From positions 1 to 48,670 of the IMG/VR virus record IMGVR_UViG_3300044981_000082: a stretch of 48,670 nt of DNA; one strand, written 5' to 3'. A program made the translations under genes and the position numbers. Positions 7,615 to 15,532 of this stretch are shown piece after piece (positions within the stretch are counted from its first letter, which is position 1; each line of letters begins with the position of its first letter). The notes under the pieces were generated by a model, which was not told the DNA's origin, ran no database searches, and worked only from the letters and a program-made list of their open reading frames with translations. Source of the stretch: a virus.

Positions 7615-10119
7615 CTAACACTCTCCCCAGCTTGGCCCACTATGCATATCAGTGGGTATGTTCAACGCCCGCCCGTGATAGTAGAGTGTATGATGGAAAG
7701 CTTTGTCTGTGATCTTGTAGATTGTCTCGCGATCTTGTTTACGATGGTTAATTAGTAGCGAGTCATGGCCGTTGTTGATAACGCGGGCCTTTGGAATTAG
7801 CTGTAACTCGCGATGCAGCCTTACCATAGCTTGATTTGTAATGTGTGACACGGGACAAGAGCCCTTCCAAGAAACGGCGTCCCTTAACATCTTGTGGTCT
7901 GCGATACCGTAAAACTCTCGCTTGCGTCCGCAAGGCGATTCCAGCCATGTTGGAGATACTTTTAATTCTTCGTTCGTTGAGTTCTGCCATGCTCGCACAC
8001 TGACGGTCAACACGATGTCGCGTATCCGCGTACCTTCTTGAATAGAGATAAAGATTCCGAAGCCTGGCAAGGTAATCGTCACCCACTTGTTTACTCCTAA
8101 CAGATAGTTAAATGCGTGGCCCGACTGCTTACTGATAAAACGTTCGCTATGAGAACAGTCTCGAATGCCCGCTTGTAAACATTTTGTGCAGATACTCTCG
8201 ATGGTTGCGAGTAGATCGTCGGGGGGGATGCCTCGATCGTAACTCCATCCTTTGAAGATAAGACAACCGCGAATGCGATGCATATCTTTTTTGGCCTCGA
8301 AGGCGCGGATGAGAAATTCGTCTTGAGAATCCCACGCCACGACCATTGCATCTGCCTGCTTGAGATCGGCTTTAGTAATTTCGCATTCTTCATCGTCAGG
8401 TATGACCAAGCTTCTACACACACCTGGCCAGTTTTGAGCTTGTGGACCTCCTTCATCAGCCCCGCTGGAACTAAGACGACCATTCTTTGCGTGCGAGAGG
8501 TCATAACTGGGATGGTAAAAATCATTGATATCCAGTGCGGGGTAAAGGAAATTCGACAATAGTGTTCGCTGTCGCGTGATTTCAATACAAGCCAAGATGC
8601 TGGGCCGCGAAGCTGGGGCATGGTGAGCATACGTGAATAAATCCTCCTCAGTTATCTTTGCCTGGTTAGATTTTTTAGTTCGGGCCGGTACGATTCCATA
8701 CTTGGCAAAGACTCGTGACATGTCGATGGGGGATTTAGTATTCGGAACAAAGCCAAGTTCTTTGTCGAGTAACTCTTGGTTCTCGTTAATTATTTTACCT
8801 GCATTTCGTCGGAGTCCTTGCAGTCGATCACGAGCAATACGCATTCCCCGCACTTGCATGTCAAGTAATACGTCCCACTGAGTTTGCATGTTATCTTGGT
8901 AGTAGTCAAGCATGCGATGTTCAGATAGCTCGCTCGATATGCCGTTTTTGATTGTAACTGGTCCGTGAGAGTCTTTGGCATTGTAGAGCCAAAATTGCTT
9001 GGCGGGAACGGTGATATCGGACTCCCATTTTCCGGACTCGTCTTTGTAGTAGGGCTCGTCGGTGTAGATGGAGGTAATGAAGCCAAGGTCATGTGGAAGG
9101 TCAGGAGCCCTGAGGCGATGAGAGTACATACTATCAAAGCCTTTGGCCATCTGCGTGCATGCGATGCCGTGTCTGCGGAGATGCCAGGTATCAAACAAGC
9201 CGTTTTGCGTGACATAAGTTTTGTGCTCCAGGTTGAGTAACCATGCTATCTTCCGCCAGATGTAAGCTTCTTGGTCAAGAGTCCAGTAAGGTTCGCGATT
9301 AGTTCGAGTGATAGGAATACAATAAGCTAGCTCAGGGCTATTTGAAAAAGCAATACAGCTAATGTACCACACGCCCGAATCAATAAGCTTGCCAGTGTAG
9401 GGGTGTAGTTTTTTCCTGGGCCACTGAAAAGTTTCGATATCGAACGATAACACCGGCCCGTCGGCCATCTCTTCCATCCACAGTAACGCTTCGTCGAAGG
9501 TTGGCTCGATTCCATATACGTGGTAAGGCCTCCGGATTTCAGGATAAGCTAACTGCTCGACCGCACGTAGGTAATCAAACTGAACAATCGAGCGGTAACG
9601 CCATTCGCCACGAACATAAAATGACGGAGGCAGCGTCGGGACCATTTTGATGCCAAGCGGAGTCTGGAGTACCGATCCACGATACGACATAATTCCGGCA
9701 ATGTCACCATTCTTCGCTTGATGAGTATAGGCGAAGTTTCCCAGACTCGCGAGCGCATAATTGCCGGCAGCAATAATGACTCGAAGATTTGGGAGTTGGG
9801 AGAGTTCACGATACAAACGAGCTTGTTCTCGGACAACATCGGTAAGACTTGGATTGCTGATTTCATCGAAAGATTGAACAGCGTTAGTAAGCCATACGTC
9901 TCGGGACTGGGATACTCCAGTAAGTACACGCGTACCATTGATTGTCTCCCATATCTCGCGGCCCGCGTCTACGCCTGCGCGGAGTAAGTGTTTGCGGGCC
10001 ATGCGTCCAGTTGTACCGATGAGCAAGCGATTTTGTTGGCACTCCTCGGCTGCAGGCTTCTCGGCCACGAATGCAATACGAGCGTCTCGCGGCCCTTCGG
10101 GTTGGATGTTATATTTCAT
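7615..10119 (-). CDS. Fusion of uracil-DNA glycosylase-like domain and family A DNA polymerase
   Basis: Residues 1-195 resemble a family 4/5 uracil-DNA glycosylase: ARIAFVAEKPA replaces the usual G-E-A-P-G motif, then VWLTNAVQ, RVIIAAGNYALASL and MVPTLPPSFYVR match later strands. Residues about 220-400 are a DnaQ-like 3'-5' exonuclease with DIET (227-230), QNGLFDTWHL and a C-terminal Y-x3-D (YNAKDS). The polymerase follows: NGRLSSS and QNWP near 546-565, motif A as ADLKQADAMVVAW with catalytic Asp at about 585, motif B R-x3-K-x4-FNYLLG near 660-675, and motif C GHDSL near 784-788. In motif A the usual steric-gate Glu is Asp. It is the replicative polymerase of the phage. A perfect inverted repeat lies just upstream. 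Polymerase certain; glycosylase activity uncertain because of the altered motif. Confidence 0.93.
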   Translation of the reverse strand: MKYNIQPEGPRDARIAFVAEKPAAEECQQNRLLIGTTGRMARKHLLRAGVDAGREIWETINGTRVLTGVSQSRDVWLTNAVQSFDEISNPSLTDVVREQARLYRELSQLPNLRVIIAAGNYALASLGNFAYTHQAKNGDIAGIMSYRGSVLQTPLGIKMVPTLPPSFYVRGEWRYRSIVQFDYLRAVEQLAYPEIRRPYHVYGIEPTFDEALLWMEEMADGPVLSFDIETFQWPRKKLHPYTGKLIDSGVWYISCIAFSNSPELAYCIPITRTNREPYWTLDQEAYIWRKIAWLLNLEHKTYVTQNGLFDTWHLRRHGIACTQMAKGFDSMYSHRLRAPDLPHDLGFITSIYTDEPYYKDESGKWESDITVPAKQFWLYNAKDSHGPVTIKNGISSELSEHRMLDYYQDNMQTQWDVLLDMQVRGMRIARDRLQGLRRNAGKIINENQELLDKELGFVPNTKSPIDMSRVFAKYGIVPARTKKSNQAKITEEDLFTYAHHAPASRPSILACIEITRQRTLLSNFLYPALDINDFYHPSYDLSHAKNGRLSSSGADEGGPQAQNWPGVCRSLVIPDDEECEITKADLKQADAMVVAWDSQDEFLIRAFEAKKDMHRIRGCLIFKGWSYDRGIPPDDLLATIESICTKCLQAGIRDCSHSERFISKQSGHAFNYLLGVNKWVTITLPGFGIFISIQEGTRIRDIVLTVSVRAWQNSTNEELKVSPTWLESPCGRKREFYGIADHKMLRDAVSWKGSCPVSHITNQAMVRLHRELQLIPKARVINNGHDSLLINHRKQDRETIYKITDKAFHHTLYYHGRALNIPTDMHSGPSWGEC

Positions 10120-10163
10120 TTATCTCTTCGCAGCTCGTACCACAAATTCTCCCACATCTTGTT

Positions 10164-10194
10164 ACGTAAGTACCAGGTGTGTTTGTACTTACGT
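10164..10194. repeat. Perfect 10-bp inverted repeat before the polymerase gene
   Basis: ACGTAAGTAC at 10164-10173 and GTACTTACGT at 10185-10194 are exact reverse complements with an 11-base loop. The right arm includes the TAA stop of the 10189-10590 gene, and the hairpin ends about 45 bases before the polymerase start on the leftward transcript. There is no T-run after it, so it is more likely a transcript-processing, stability or protein-binding element than a strong terminator. Confidence 0.6.
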
Positions 10195-10590
10195 CTTCGC
10201 TCCTTCCGGTGAAGCTTCGATGATATAGTTCGGATTGATTTCGTCGATCGGGATGCCACAGAGTCTCCCACGAAGATAGTTATCATTAGGGTGCATGGAG
10301 AGTTGATTGTAGTCTCGGATGTTCCGAAACATCCAAAACTCTACACGCTTCTCTCTAAAGATAACATGTTTGAGCAAACCGTATTCCGCACACACGTGAT
10401 CTACTATGTCGCGGATCCATGCGAAGTCCTCGATCATAGGAGAGCACATGCTGGCTTTGCACGCACCGAGGTGAACTTTCTCACCCAAAGCTGATATCCA
10501 CCCCGCAGTGAAAGCTGTTCGTTTGCTTCCACTCCCCTGCCCGTACTTGCGTACAAGCACCTGCCAATGATCCTCACACCGAGCGTTCAT
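10189..10590 (-). CDS. Hypothetical protein, 133 aa
   Basis: The start overlaps the end of the methyltransferase fusion gene by 17 bases. The product is mixed alpha/beta by appearance, with three Cys and several aromatic residues (CSPMIEDFAWIRDIVDHVCAEYGLLKHVIFREKRVEFWMF) and a basic Gly/Ser-rich segment near the N-terminus (RKYGQGSGSKRT). No known motif is recognised. Its location between the ParB-methyltransferase and the polymerase suggests a DNA-metabolism accessory role. Its stop codon lies inside the perfect inverted repeat at 10164-10194. Confidence 0.65.
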   Translation of the reverse strand: MNARCEDHWQVLVRKYGQGSGSKRTAFTAGWISALGEKVHLGACKASMCSPMIEDFAWIRDIVDHVCAEYGLLKHVIFREKRVEFWMFRNIRDYNQLSMHPNDNYLRGRLCGIPIDEINPNYIIEASPEGAKT

Positions 10591-11983
10591 CTATCGCGTC
10601 CTCCTGTTCTGCTTGTTGTTCGGCTTCAGTTGTTTCTTTGATACTGGCCCGCGCTTTTTCTTCAAGAGCGTCTTGCACTCGACTTTGGGCCAGCTTATAC
10701 ATACTTTCATTCTGTTCAACGAGAAAGAATTTCCGGCCGAGCTGTACCGCCGCAACTCCAATCGAACCTCCGCCGGCAAACGGATCAAGTACAAGTTCCC
10801 CTTCGTTCGTACTTTGAGAGATGAGTTCGGAGTACATGTTGATAGGTTTCTGAGCAGTGTATGTAGCTTCTTCGGCAGGGAACGGTCCGATGATATTTCC
10901 ATGTACTTGTGCCAATCTCCGACGCTTGGAATAGACAAAGAAGATGCCTTCGTACTGTCGTGCATACTTGTGCTCCCAATCGCCGGTCCCCCAGCGTTCT
11001 TTACCTTTGAGCCAGATAAGTGGAATAGGGTCTACGGCTTCCTCGCCGAAATGCTTGACGAGAAGCTCTAAGACCCATGAGTACTCGGTGATTGCGAAGA
11101 AAAAGTATGCGTGTCCGTTGTCTTTGAGTACGCGAACCATTTCTGGCAGGGCAGCTGCCAGAGCAGTTTGTGCGGTGGTCTTTGAATCATCAAAGTGAGA
11201 ATCTTGTCTATGCCCAAAAGTTTCGTTTCCCTCTTTGACATTGGCGAGTTCCTGTACGTCAGTACCATACGGCGGGTCTGCGATGATACAATCCACCGAC
11301 GCGTCTGGTACGTGACGGAGTACCTTTGCACAATCTCCACACCATACGTTAGCCAAATCGGTCCGAGTTTGACGAACAGAGAGTTCTCGCTCGATGTCAT
11401 CGGCTAGTCTCCGAACTACTCGCCACGCCTCTTTTTCGTCATATTTTTTAAGCTGCGGTATATACTTGATAATTCGAGCCATAGCCAAATCCAGGCTGAT
11501 ACGAGGAGTATTACTACCAACCAGATTAGCCGTGTCTTGTAGAGTCCAACCAGGAGTAGGTTCAGTAAGCCGAGTAACAACGCCGGCTTCGTTAACCTGT
11601 GGTTTGATTTCGTTGGAGTGTCCATAAAGTGCGGATTTAACTTCATGGATTTTTTCACGAAGGGCGACTCGTTCGTCCCAGGTGAAATCTTTGCGGGCCA
11701 CGTTCTCATCGAGCTCAATTTCCAGGCGTTGAAGCTCACTGAGTTCTCCTTTGAAATGGCAGGGGACTTCGAGCCATTCGAGCTGTTTGCAAGCCGTGAG
11801 ACGGCAAAAGCCTGCGAGCAAGTTATAGCTATCATCGATGACAATAGGATGGAGTAAGCCTCGGTTATTGATGGAAGTGCGTAGCTCGTCGATGTAAGCC
11901 TGCGAAACATCTTTGCGAAAGCGCTCGCCGATGAGGATTTTGTCGATAAGTACATAATGAAAAGGTACTGCGCGCTCGCTCAT
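10574..11983 (-). CDS. ParB-like domain fused to DNA methyltransferase
   Basis: Residues 1-110 have the ParB/Srx pattern: IDKILIGERFRKD, then RGLLHPIVIDDSYNLLAGFCRLTACKQL. A helical linker follows (to about 205). The C-terminal methyltransferase has DPPY at about 236-239 and the AdoMet loop LDPFAGGGSIGVAAVQLGRKF at about 398-415. DPPY before FxGxG is the beta-class order, which includes N6-adenine and N4-cytosine enzymes. The C-terminal 35 residues are Glu/Gln/Ala-rich. The start at 11983 is chosen because its ATG overlaps the upstream stop (ATGA); an in-frame ATG exists at 12001. ParB-methyltransferase fusions are known in phages and may direct or restrict methylation of the phage's own DNA. 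No cognate restriction enzyme was seen. Confidence 0.88.
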   Translation of the reverse strand: MSERAVPFHYVLIDKILIGERFRKDVSQAYIDELRTSINNRGLLHPIVIDDSYNLLAGFCRLTACKQLEWLEVPCHFKGELSELQRLEIELDENVARKDFTWDERVALREKIHEVKSALYGHSNEIKPQVNEAGVVTRLTEPTPGWTLQDTANLVGSNTPRISLDLAMARIIKYIPQLKKYDEKEAWRVVRRLADDIERELSVRQTRTDLANVWCGDCAKVLRHVPDASVDCIIADPPYGTDVQELANVKEGNETFGHRQDSHFDDSKTTAQTALAAALPEMVRVLKDNGHAYFFFAITEYSWVLELLVKHFGEEAVDPIPLIWLKGKERWGTGDWEHKYARQYEGIFFVYSKRRRLAQVHGNIIGPFPAEEATYTAQKPINMYSELISQSTNEGELVLDPFAGGGSIGVAAVQLGRKFFLVEQNESMYKLAQSRVQDALEEKARASIKETTEAEQQAEQEDAIDERSV

Positions 11984-12162
11984 TGTCCGCACCTGGAACA
12001 CTGGAGTGTGATTTTGTGAGCTATTTTCGTGGGCAAGATAAATGTTTCCTTTGGAGTGTTAGCTGTTCCGGTGATGGTTAGTTTGTAAAGCGGAACTGGA
12101 GTCGGCGTAGCTGTAGGCACAGCAGTAGCAAGCAAAGCGAGGACTATAACGGCTATATTCAT
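11980..12162 (-). CDS. Small exported or membrane protein with a Thr/Pro tract (60 aa)
   Basis: The ATG at 12162 overlaps the preceding stop (ATGA) and is preceded by GAGGAAG, so this start is preferred over an upstream in-frame one at 12249. The product begins with MNIAVIVLALLATA, a short hydrophobic signal or anchor segment, then a VPTATPTPVP linker, a beta-like segment (YKLTITGTANTPKETF) and a C-terminal CSRCGQ that could bind metal or form a disulfide. It resembles in miniature the exported Thr/Pro-rich proteins of the late region. Function unknown; an envelope protein made early in infection is the natural inference. Confidence 0.65.
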   Translation of the reverse strand: MNIAVIVLALLATAVPTATPTPVPLYKLTITGTANTPKETFILPTKIAHKITLQCSRCGQ

Positions 12163-12374
12163 GGCTTCCTCACCGCCTTTTCGAGCAGAGCTATAAAATC
12201 TCGCTCTGGTATCTCGAGAGTATGAAATTTGTGACCGCAGGCCCCGCACCGCCTGACCCGTCGTATCACGTTGTACGCGGCGAAACGCTTAGGCAAGCGC
12301 TTGTTGTTGGCGCTCTGTGCGAGCACCGACTCAAGCTTACCTTCGACTCTACATGCAGGATTAGCACACTTCAC
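12159..12374 (-). CDS. NrdR-type zinc-ribbon small protein (71 aa)
   Basis: The GTG start at 12374 has GAGGAGG five bases upstream. The protein has CANPAC near the N-terminus and RRVRRCGACGHKFHTLEI after it, matching the zinc-ribbon and R-R-R-x-C-x2-C-G-x-R-F-x-T-x-E pattern of the NrdR N-terminus. The ATP-cone of true NrdR is absent, so it is a free zinc ribbon, likely binding nucleic acid. It is coupled to the small exported protein by ATGA. A regulator or adaptor role is inferred. Confidence 0.7.
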   Translation of the reverse strand: MKCANPACRVEGKLESVLAQSANNKRLPKRFAAYNVIRRVRRCGACGHKFHTLEIPERDFIALLEKAVRKP

Positions 12375-12403
12375 AACAGCCTCCTCGTACTCACGCTACG
12401 AAC

Positions 12404-12473
12404 GGGACGGGTCGGGGAGAGGGCTTATAGATAACGCGACGGCATCACGCGCCCATGCCTCTCCCCTCGTCCC
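12404..12473. repeat. GC-rich long inverted repeat between two leftward genes
   Basis: GGGACG (12404-12409) and GGGGAGAGG (12414-12422) can pair with CGTCCC (12468-12473) and CCTCTCCCC (12458-12466), leaving a small internal bulge and a 35-base loop. It lies in the largest gap of the leftward operon (12375-12509), upstream of the NrdR-like gene. No T-run follows, so it is not a standard terminator; it may be a processing or regulatory RNA structure. Confidence 0.5.
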
Positions 12474-12475
12474 TG

Positions 12476-12502
12476 ATAGTCAGCGATTTATATTCTGACT
12501 AT
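12476..12502. repeat. 8-bp inverted repeat downstream of the ssDNA-binding candidate
   Basis: ATAGTCAG (12476-12483) and CTGACTAT (12495-12502) form perfect arms around an 11-base AT-rich loop. It begins 8 bases after the stop of the 12510-13037 gene, directly beside the GC-rich repeat. Possible weak terminator, stability hairpin or operator. Confidence 0.45.
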
Positions 12503-12509
12503 GTACCTG

Positions 12510-13037
12510 TTAGTTGAGCGAACGAACTCGCACAACTGAATTGCGATCCTCGTCGGAGCCCAGAGCTTTCTCCACGTCCACGAGTATCTTCACCATCTTA
12601 CCGGCGAAGTCATCGGAGTTGTAGGAGATTTGTGAACCAGGGGCCGAGAGGTTTCCGTTGCACTCGGGACATGCGTACATGCCGTGCTCTCGGTCTTCCA
12701 ACGGGATACGCGAGATACCGACTGCGCCGCAGCCTGCGCCGATGTGATCCCAGGGAACACCAGTCGCGACGATCATTTCGATCACCCTGTTGATGTTCAT
12801 CGGCTTGCCGTTCTTGTCCGTACCGCCTGTGACGACGTTGTAGAAGTTCACTTGGCGATTGTTGTACTGCGGCGCCTCGCTGTTGTTCTCGACCGTGAAG
12901 CCAAAAGTGAGCATGGGATTGCCGGTGCTCTTGGACTTGCCGTAGGCCACAGGTGATTGAATGCGTGCGGGATACCAGTTTTTCGGAATGGCCGAGAAAG
13001 GGTTGGTGTTGCTCGTGTCAGACGTGATTTTAGGCAT
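12510..13037 (-). CDS. DUF669-like putative ssDNA-binding protein
   Basis: The start at 13037 (MPKITSDTSNTNPF) is chosen over 13112 because it has AGGAG upstream and overlaps the previous gene by only 8 bases. The 175-residue product has IPKNWYPARIQSPVAYGKSKSTGNPMLTFGFTVEN, matching the LPxGxYxAxI...SKxGNPMxxxxF pattern of DUF669 and related phage single-strand-binding proteins, then a Cys pair (YACPECNG) that may bind zinc. It lies near the Sak4-like ATPase and RecB-like nuclease, consistent with an annealing or strand-exchange module. The family match is from pattern only. Confidence 0.65.
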   Translation of the reverse strand: MPKITSDTSNTNPFSAIPKNWYPARIQSPVAYGKSKSTGNPMLTFGFTVENNSEAPQYNNRQVNFYNVVTGGTDKNGKPMNINRVIEMIVATGVPWDHIGAGCGAVGISRIPLEDREHGMYACPECNGNLSAPGSQISYNSDDFAGKMVKILVDVEKALGSDEDRNSVVRVRSLN

Positions 13038-13260
13038 TGGACGTTTGCTCCTGTTCCTCTTCCAGTAATGGTTTAAGTATCGCGAGAACCTGGTTGATGC
13101 GGTTGATTTCATCTTGAAGCTCTAACACGATACGTTTGATGGTCTGGGGCATATCTGAGCCCTCCATGTAGGTCATAAGCATGAGATTTTTTATGGCCGG
13201 AATATGTAGTTGTGCGAACGCACTTACGGGCCGCGAATTTGTTTCATGTGAACTCCTCAT
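13030..13260 (-). CDS. Small coiled-coil protein
   Basis: The ATG at 13260 overlaps the preceding stop (ATGA). An alternative start at 13152 (MPQTIKRIVLEL) has GGAGG eight bases upstream and would give 40 residues. The shared C-terminal part is a heptad-like helix, IKRIVLELQDEINRINQVLAILKPLLEEEQEQ, so a dimerising coiled coil is likely. No known family. It sits between two small genes and the ssDNA-binding candidate and overlaps the latter by 8 bases. Confidence 0.55.
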   Translation of the reverse strand: MRSSHETNSRPVSAFAQLHIPAIKNLMLMTYMEGSDMPQTIKRIVLELQDEINRINQVLAILKPLLEEEQEQTSNA

Positions 13261-13580
13261 GATTTATTGCGAGCCTCCTCGCGAAGTTGTAAAGCCATTA
13301 GTAAACGACAACAAGCGTGTAGAAGATGATCCTCTTGGAAAGCCTCGCTGGAATTCTCTCCAGTCTCGATATCTATTCCTTGAGTATGTGCGTCCATCCT
13401 CTCGAGATTGCCCTGCGTACCAAGAGATTTCCAATCAAGAGGTTCATGTACAGCTTCGTTTGTTTCGATAAGCTCTTCGAGCTTACGTAACGCCATGTGA
13501 CAATGAACCTCGAGATGCGGGTGGTGATAGCCATCCTCACTCACAGTTCGCACCAGTTGATCGAGTTCTTCTTTGGTCAT
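13257..13580 (-). CDS. Hypothetical acidic protein, 107 aa
   Basis: The start has GGGAGG six bases upstream. The product is acidic and helical, rich in His and Glu (MTKEELDQLVRTVSEDGYHHPHLEVHCHMALRKLEELIE), with a final helix HACCRLLMALQLREEARNK. No domain is recognised. It follows the Sak4-like ATPase by 11 bases and is coupled by ATGA to the next small gene. A cofactor for the recombination proteins is possible but unsupported. Confidence 0.6.
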   Translation of the reverse strand: MTKEELDQLVRTVSEDGYHHPHLEVHCHMALRKLEELIETNEAVHEPLDWKSLGTQGNLERMDAHTQGIDIETGENSSEAFQEDHLLHACCRLLMALQLREEARNKS

Positions 13581-13591
13581 ATCAATCCTCC

Positions 13592-14494
13592 CTAGCGTAA
13601 TACGCCACAGTAATCTTGTGGTACGAACATGGATTGAAGGTCATCTCGCAAAGCTGTACCAGCCATCTTAATACGTCCGCCAGGTACTACTTGCCATCTA
13701 GCTTGGCCTCCTTCGCGAGTGGCGTAAAGTACAGCCGAGAAATACTTCGGCATGGTGTCGCGGAGGTTGCCGGTGAGAGCGGGTACAGAATTGAGAGTAC
13801 CTGTTGCTATAGCTGGAATTGTCGGGGCGTCCTTGGCCCGAACTTGCGGGCCAGGTACGATTTCTTGAACAAGAAGCTCGTGACATATGTAGACGAAATG
13901 ACAGGGAAGGCCCTTCGCGGACTCGATCACTTCGACTTCTTTATCTTTGATAGACTGCCAATCAGAGCCAGTTACGTCCTTAGTAGTACGTCCCTCGTTG
14001 CGACCCGACGTGATCATCTCTCCCTCGCCGAACTCGCGGCCTCGTTTTTTGAGAACGAAATCGTAGATCAAATCCTCGAGAGCAGTACCGCTGTCAATCA
14101 CGATACATCCTGGAGGGTTGATTGCGTCCTCACGCCAGGTGCTGGTACGCGGGTCGATCATATCGTATAGGCCGTTGAACTCATCCATGAATAACTCGAA
14201 CTCCGCGGTACTGCGGGCCGGTGCAACTTCTTTGTTGATTTTCTTCCCGCCCACGCGTGTGTTATATTTGTACACCTGCAAGTGGTCGAGCCAGTGTTCA
14301 CGATCCGCAATCGTCACAACAGGATCGCACTTGTTGTCAAGATCGTAGATTCGCAAGTTGGTGTATTTTTGTTTCTTCTTGACCATGTAGTTGTACATGG
14401 TGGTGAGAGAACGGGTCTTGCCTGAGTACGGTGCACCGATGTTTAAGATGCTAACCCAGGGCGAGAGCAGATATTCCTGACTAATAAGTGGCAT
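13592..14494 (-). CDS. Sak4-like RecA-fold ATPase (phage recombinase family)
   Basis: The 300-residue protein begins with a strand and P-loop, VSILNIGAPYSGKTRSL (Walker A at about 20-27), has YDLDNKCDPV in the next strand, and a Walker B-like GCIVIDSGTALEDL at about 129-142. Later, CHFVYICHELL resembles the strand and sensor region of AAA_24/Sak4 proteins, which share the RecA core and act in single-strand annealing or strand invasion. An AGGAG lies about 13 bases upstream. It is between the RecB-like nuclease and the ssDNA-binding candidate, the expected partners of a phage recombination module. Confidence 0.82.
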   Translation of the reverse strand: MPLISQEYLLSPWVSILNIGAPYSGKTRSLTTMYNYMVKKKQKYTNLRIYDLDNKCDPVVTIADREHWLDHLQVYKYNTRVGGKKINKEVAPARSTAEFELFMDEFNGLYDMIDPRTSTWREDAINPPGCIVIDSGTALEDLIYDFVLKKRGREFGEGEMITSGRNEGRTTKDVTGSDWQSIKDKEVEVIESAKGLPCHFVYICHELLVQEIVPGPQVRAKDAPTIPAIATGTLNSVPALTGNLRDTMPKYFSAVLYATREGGQARWQVVPGGRIKMAGTALRDDLQSMFVPQDYCGVLR

Positions 14495-14499
14495 TTGTG

Positions 14500-15528
14500 T
14501 TATACTTCTCCTACTCGTAACGTTTGTACTGGTTCAACCAGGGGGTTCCACGTGTCGGGTGAATACTTAGATAGCGAGTCCGCTGTTGGTCCATATTGAC
14601 ACAGTTCGTAATAAGGACAGATACCATATGTGCTACATTCTTTCGTTCGCTGGTCGAACACGTCTAGCACTGCCTGGTTCCCGCCGTTTACCTTATCCGC
14701 CGATAAGCGTTCGGCTTGAGCCAACAGGCCGCGCCACATTTGTACAATGTTGATGGTTTGTCTGCGCCAGGACTCGCCATCGTTTACAGTGAGAGGAAAG
14801 TAATCACGAGCAAATATGCTCGCATCGCACTTAGTCGCTGTAATTTGCACTACGTCTGGCAGTACACCTGACACAGGCTCGTCCATCATCATGGATGTCA
14901 TCTTGAAGTATCCACGAGTTTGCCTGTCTAAGCGCAGCTCTTTCATACGCATGACAGGATCACCCGAGCATGTCTTAGTCTCGCCCACTACATAGTCGTG
15001 ACGAGTCGTGCGATATAGTAAGCGATCGATGCGACCACTGTACACGAATGGATCGAACATTTCATGACTGCGAGGCCGCACAAGTATGGCAAAGCCAATC
15101 TCACTATCGACCACTTGAAAGAACTCATCCTCGGTCCTGAAATGGTCATAGTACATTACCTGCTGTTGGAGGCCTCGAGAGAGCTTGTATTTATTGGGCA
15201 ACTCGCTCTTGGCGAACTGTTTGATCCATTCGAGTTCAAAGCCACGAGCTGCACAAGCAATACGAGTCTCGTGAGGGAAGCGAAAGTTGGCGTAGTACTG
15301 AGCGATGCCCGCATGCCACACGGAGCCGAAACTCGCGGCCTGGCCTACGATCATAGCGAGTGGGATAGATTTGCCAGTGGTGCTATCCACTTGCGGGCCG
15401 ACGAGATGCCAGAAGCCCTTGCGATGGCAGGACTGGATAACATCAAGCCGATGGTTGTCGTACCATTCGAGGCCCGCGAATTTCTTCAGGGCCATCGAGA
15501 CGGAAACTTCTTGTAGTGATTCAACCAT
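14500..15528 (-). CDS. RecB/Cas4-like PD-(D/E)XK nuclease with probable Fe-S cluster
   Basis: The nuclease core shows GSVWHAGIAQYY (motif His at about 72), YSGRIDRLL with the catalytic Asp at about 168, and VVGETKT with E and K at about 183 and 185. A cysteine near the N-terminus (C34) and three near the C-terminus (C298, C304, C310 in ECSTYGICPYYELCQYG) match the Fe-S cluster layout of Cas4 and AddB nucleases. Such enzymes resect DNA ends with 5'-3' or dual polarity. At 342 residues it is longer than Cas4 and closer to phage RecB-like exonucleases. It precedes the Sak4-like ATPase by 5 bases, which suggests a resection and annealing pair. Confidence 0.85.
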   Translation of the reverse strand: MVESLQEVSVSMALKKFAGLEWYDNHRLDVIQSCHRKGFWHLVGPQVDSTTGKSIPLAMIVGQAASFGSVWHAGIAQYYANFRFPHETRIACAARGFELEWIKQFAKSELPNKYKLSRGLQQQVMYYDHFRTEDEFFQVVDSEIGFAILVRPRSHEMFDPFVYSGRIDRLLYRTTRHDYVVGETKTCSGDPVMRMKELRLDRQTRGYFKMTSMMMDEPVSGVLPDVVQITATKCDASIFARDYFPLTVNDGESWRRQTINIVQMWRGLLAQAERLSADKVNGGNQAVLDVFDQRTKECSTYGICPYYELCQYGPTADSLSKYSPDTWNPLVEPVQTLRVGEV

Positions 15529-15532
15529 ATGT

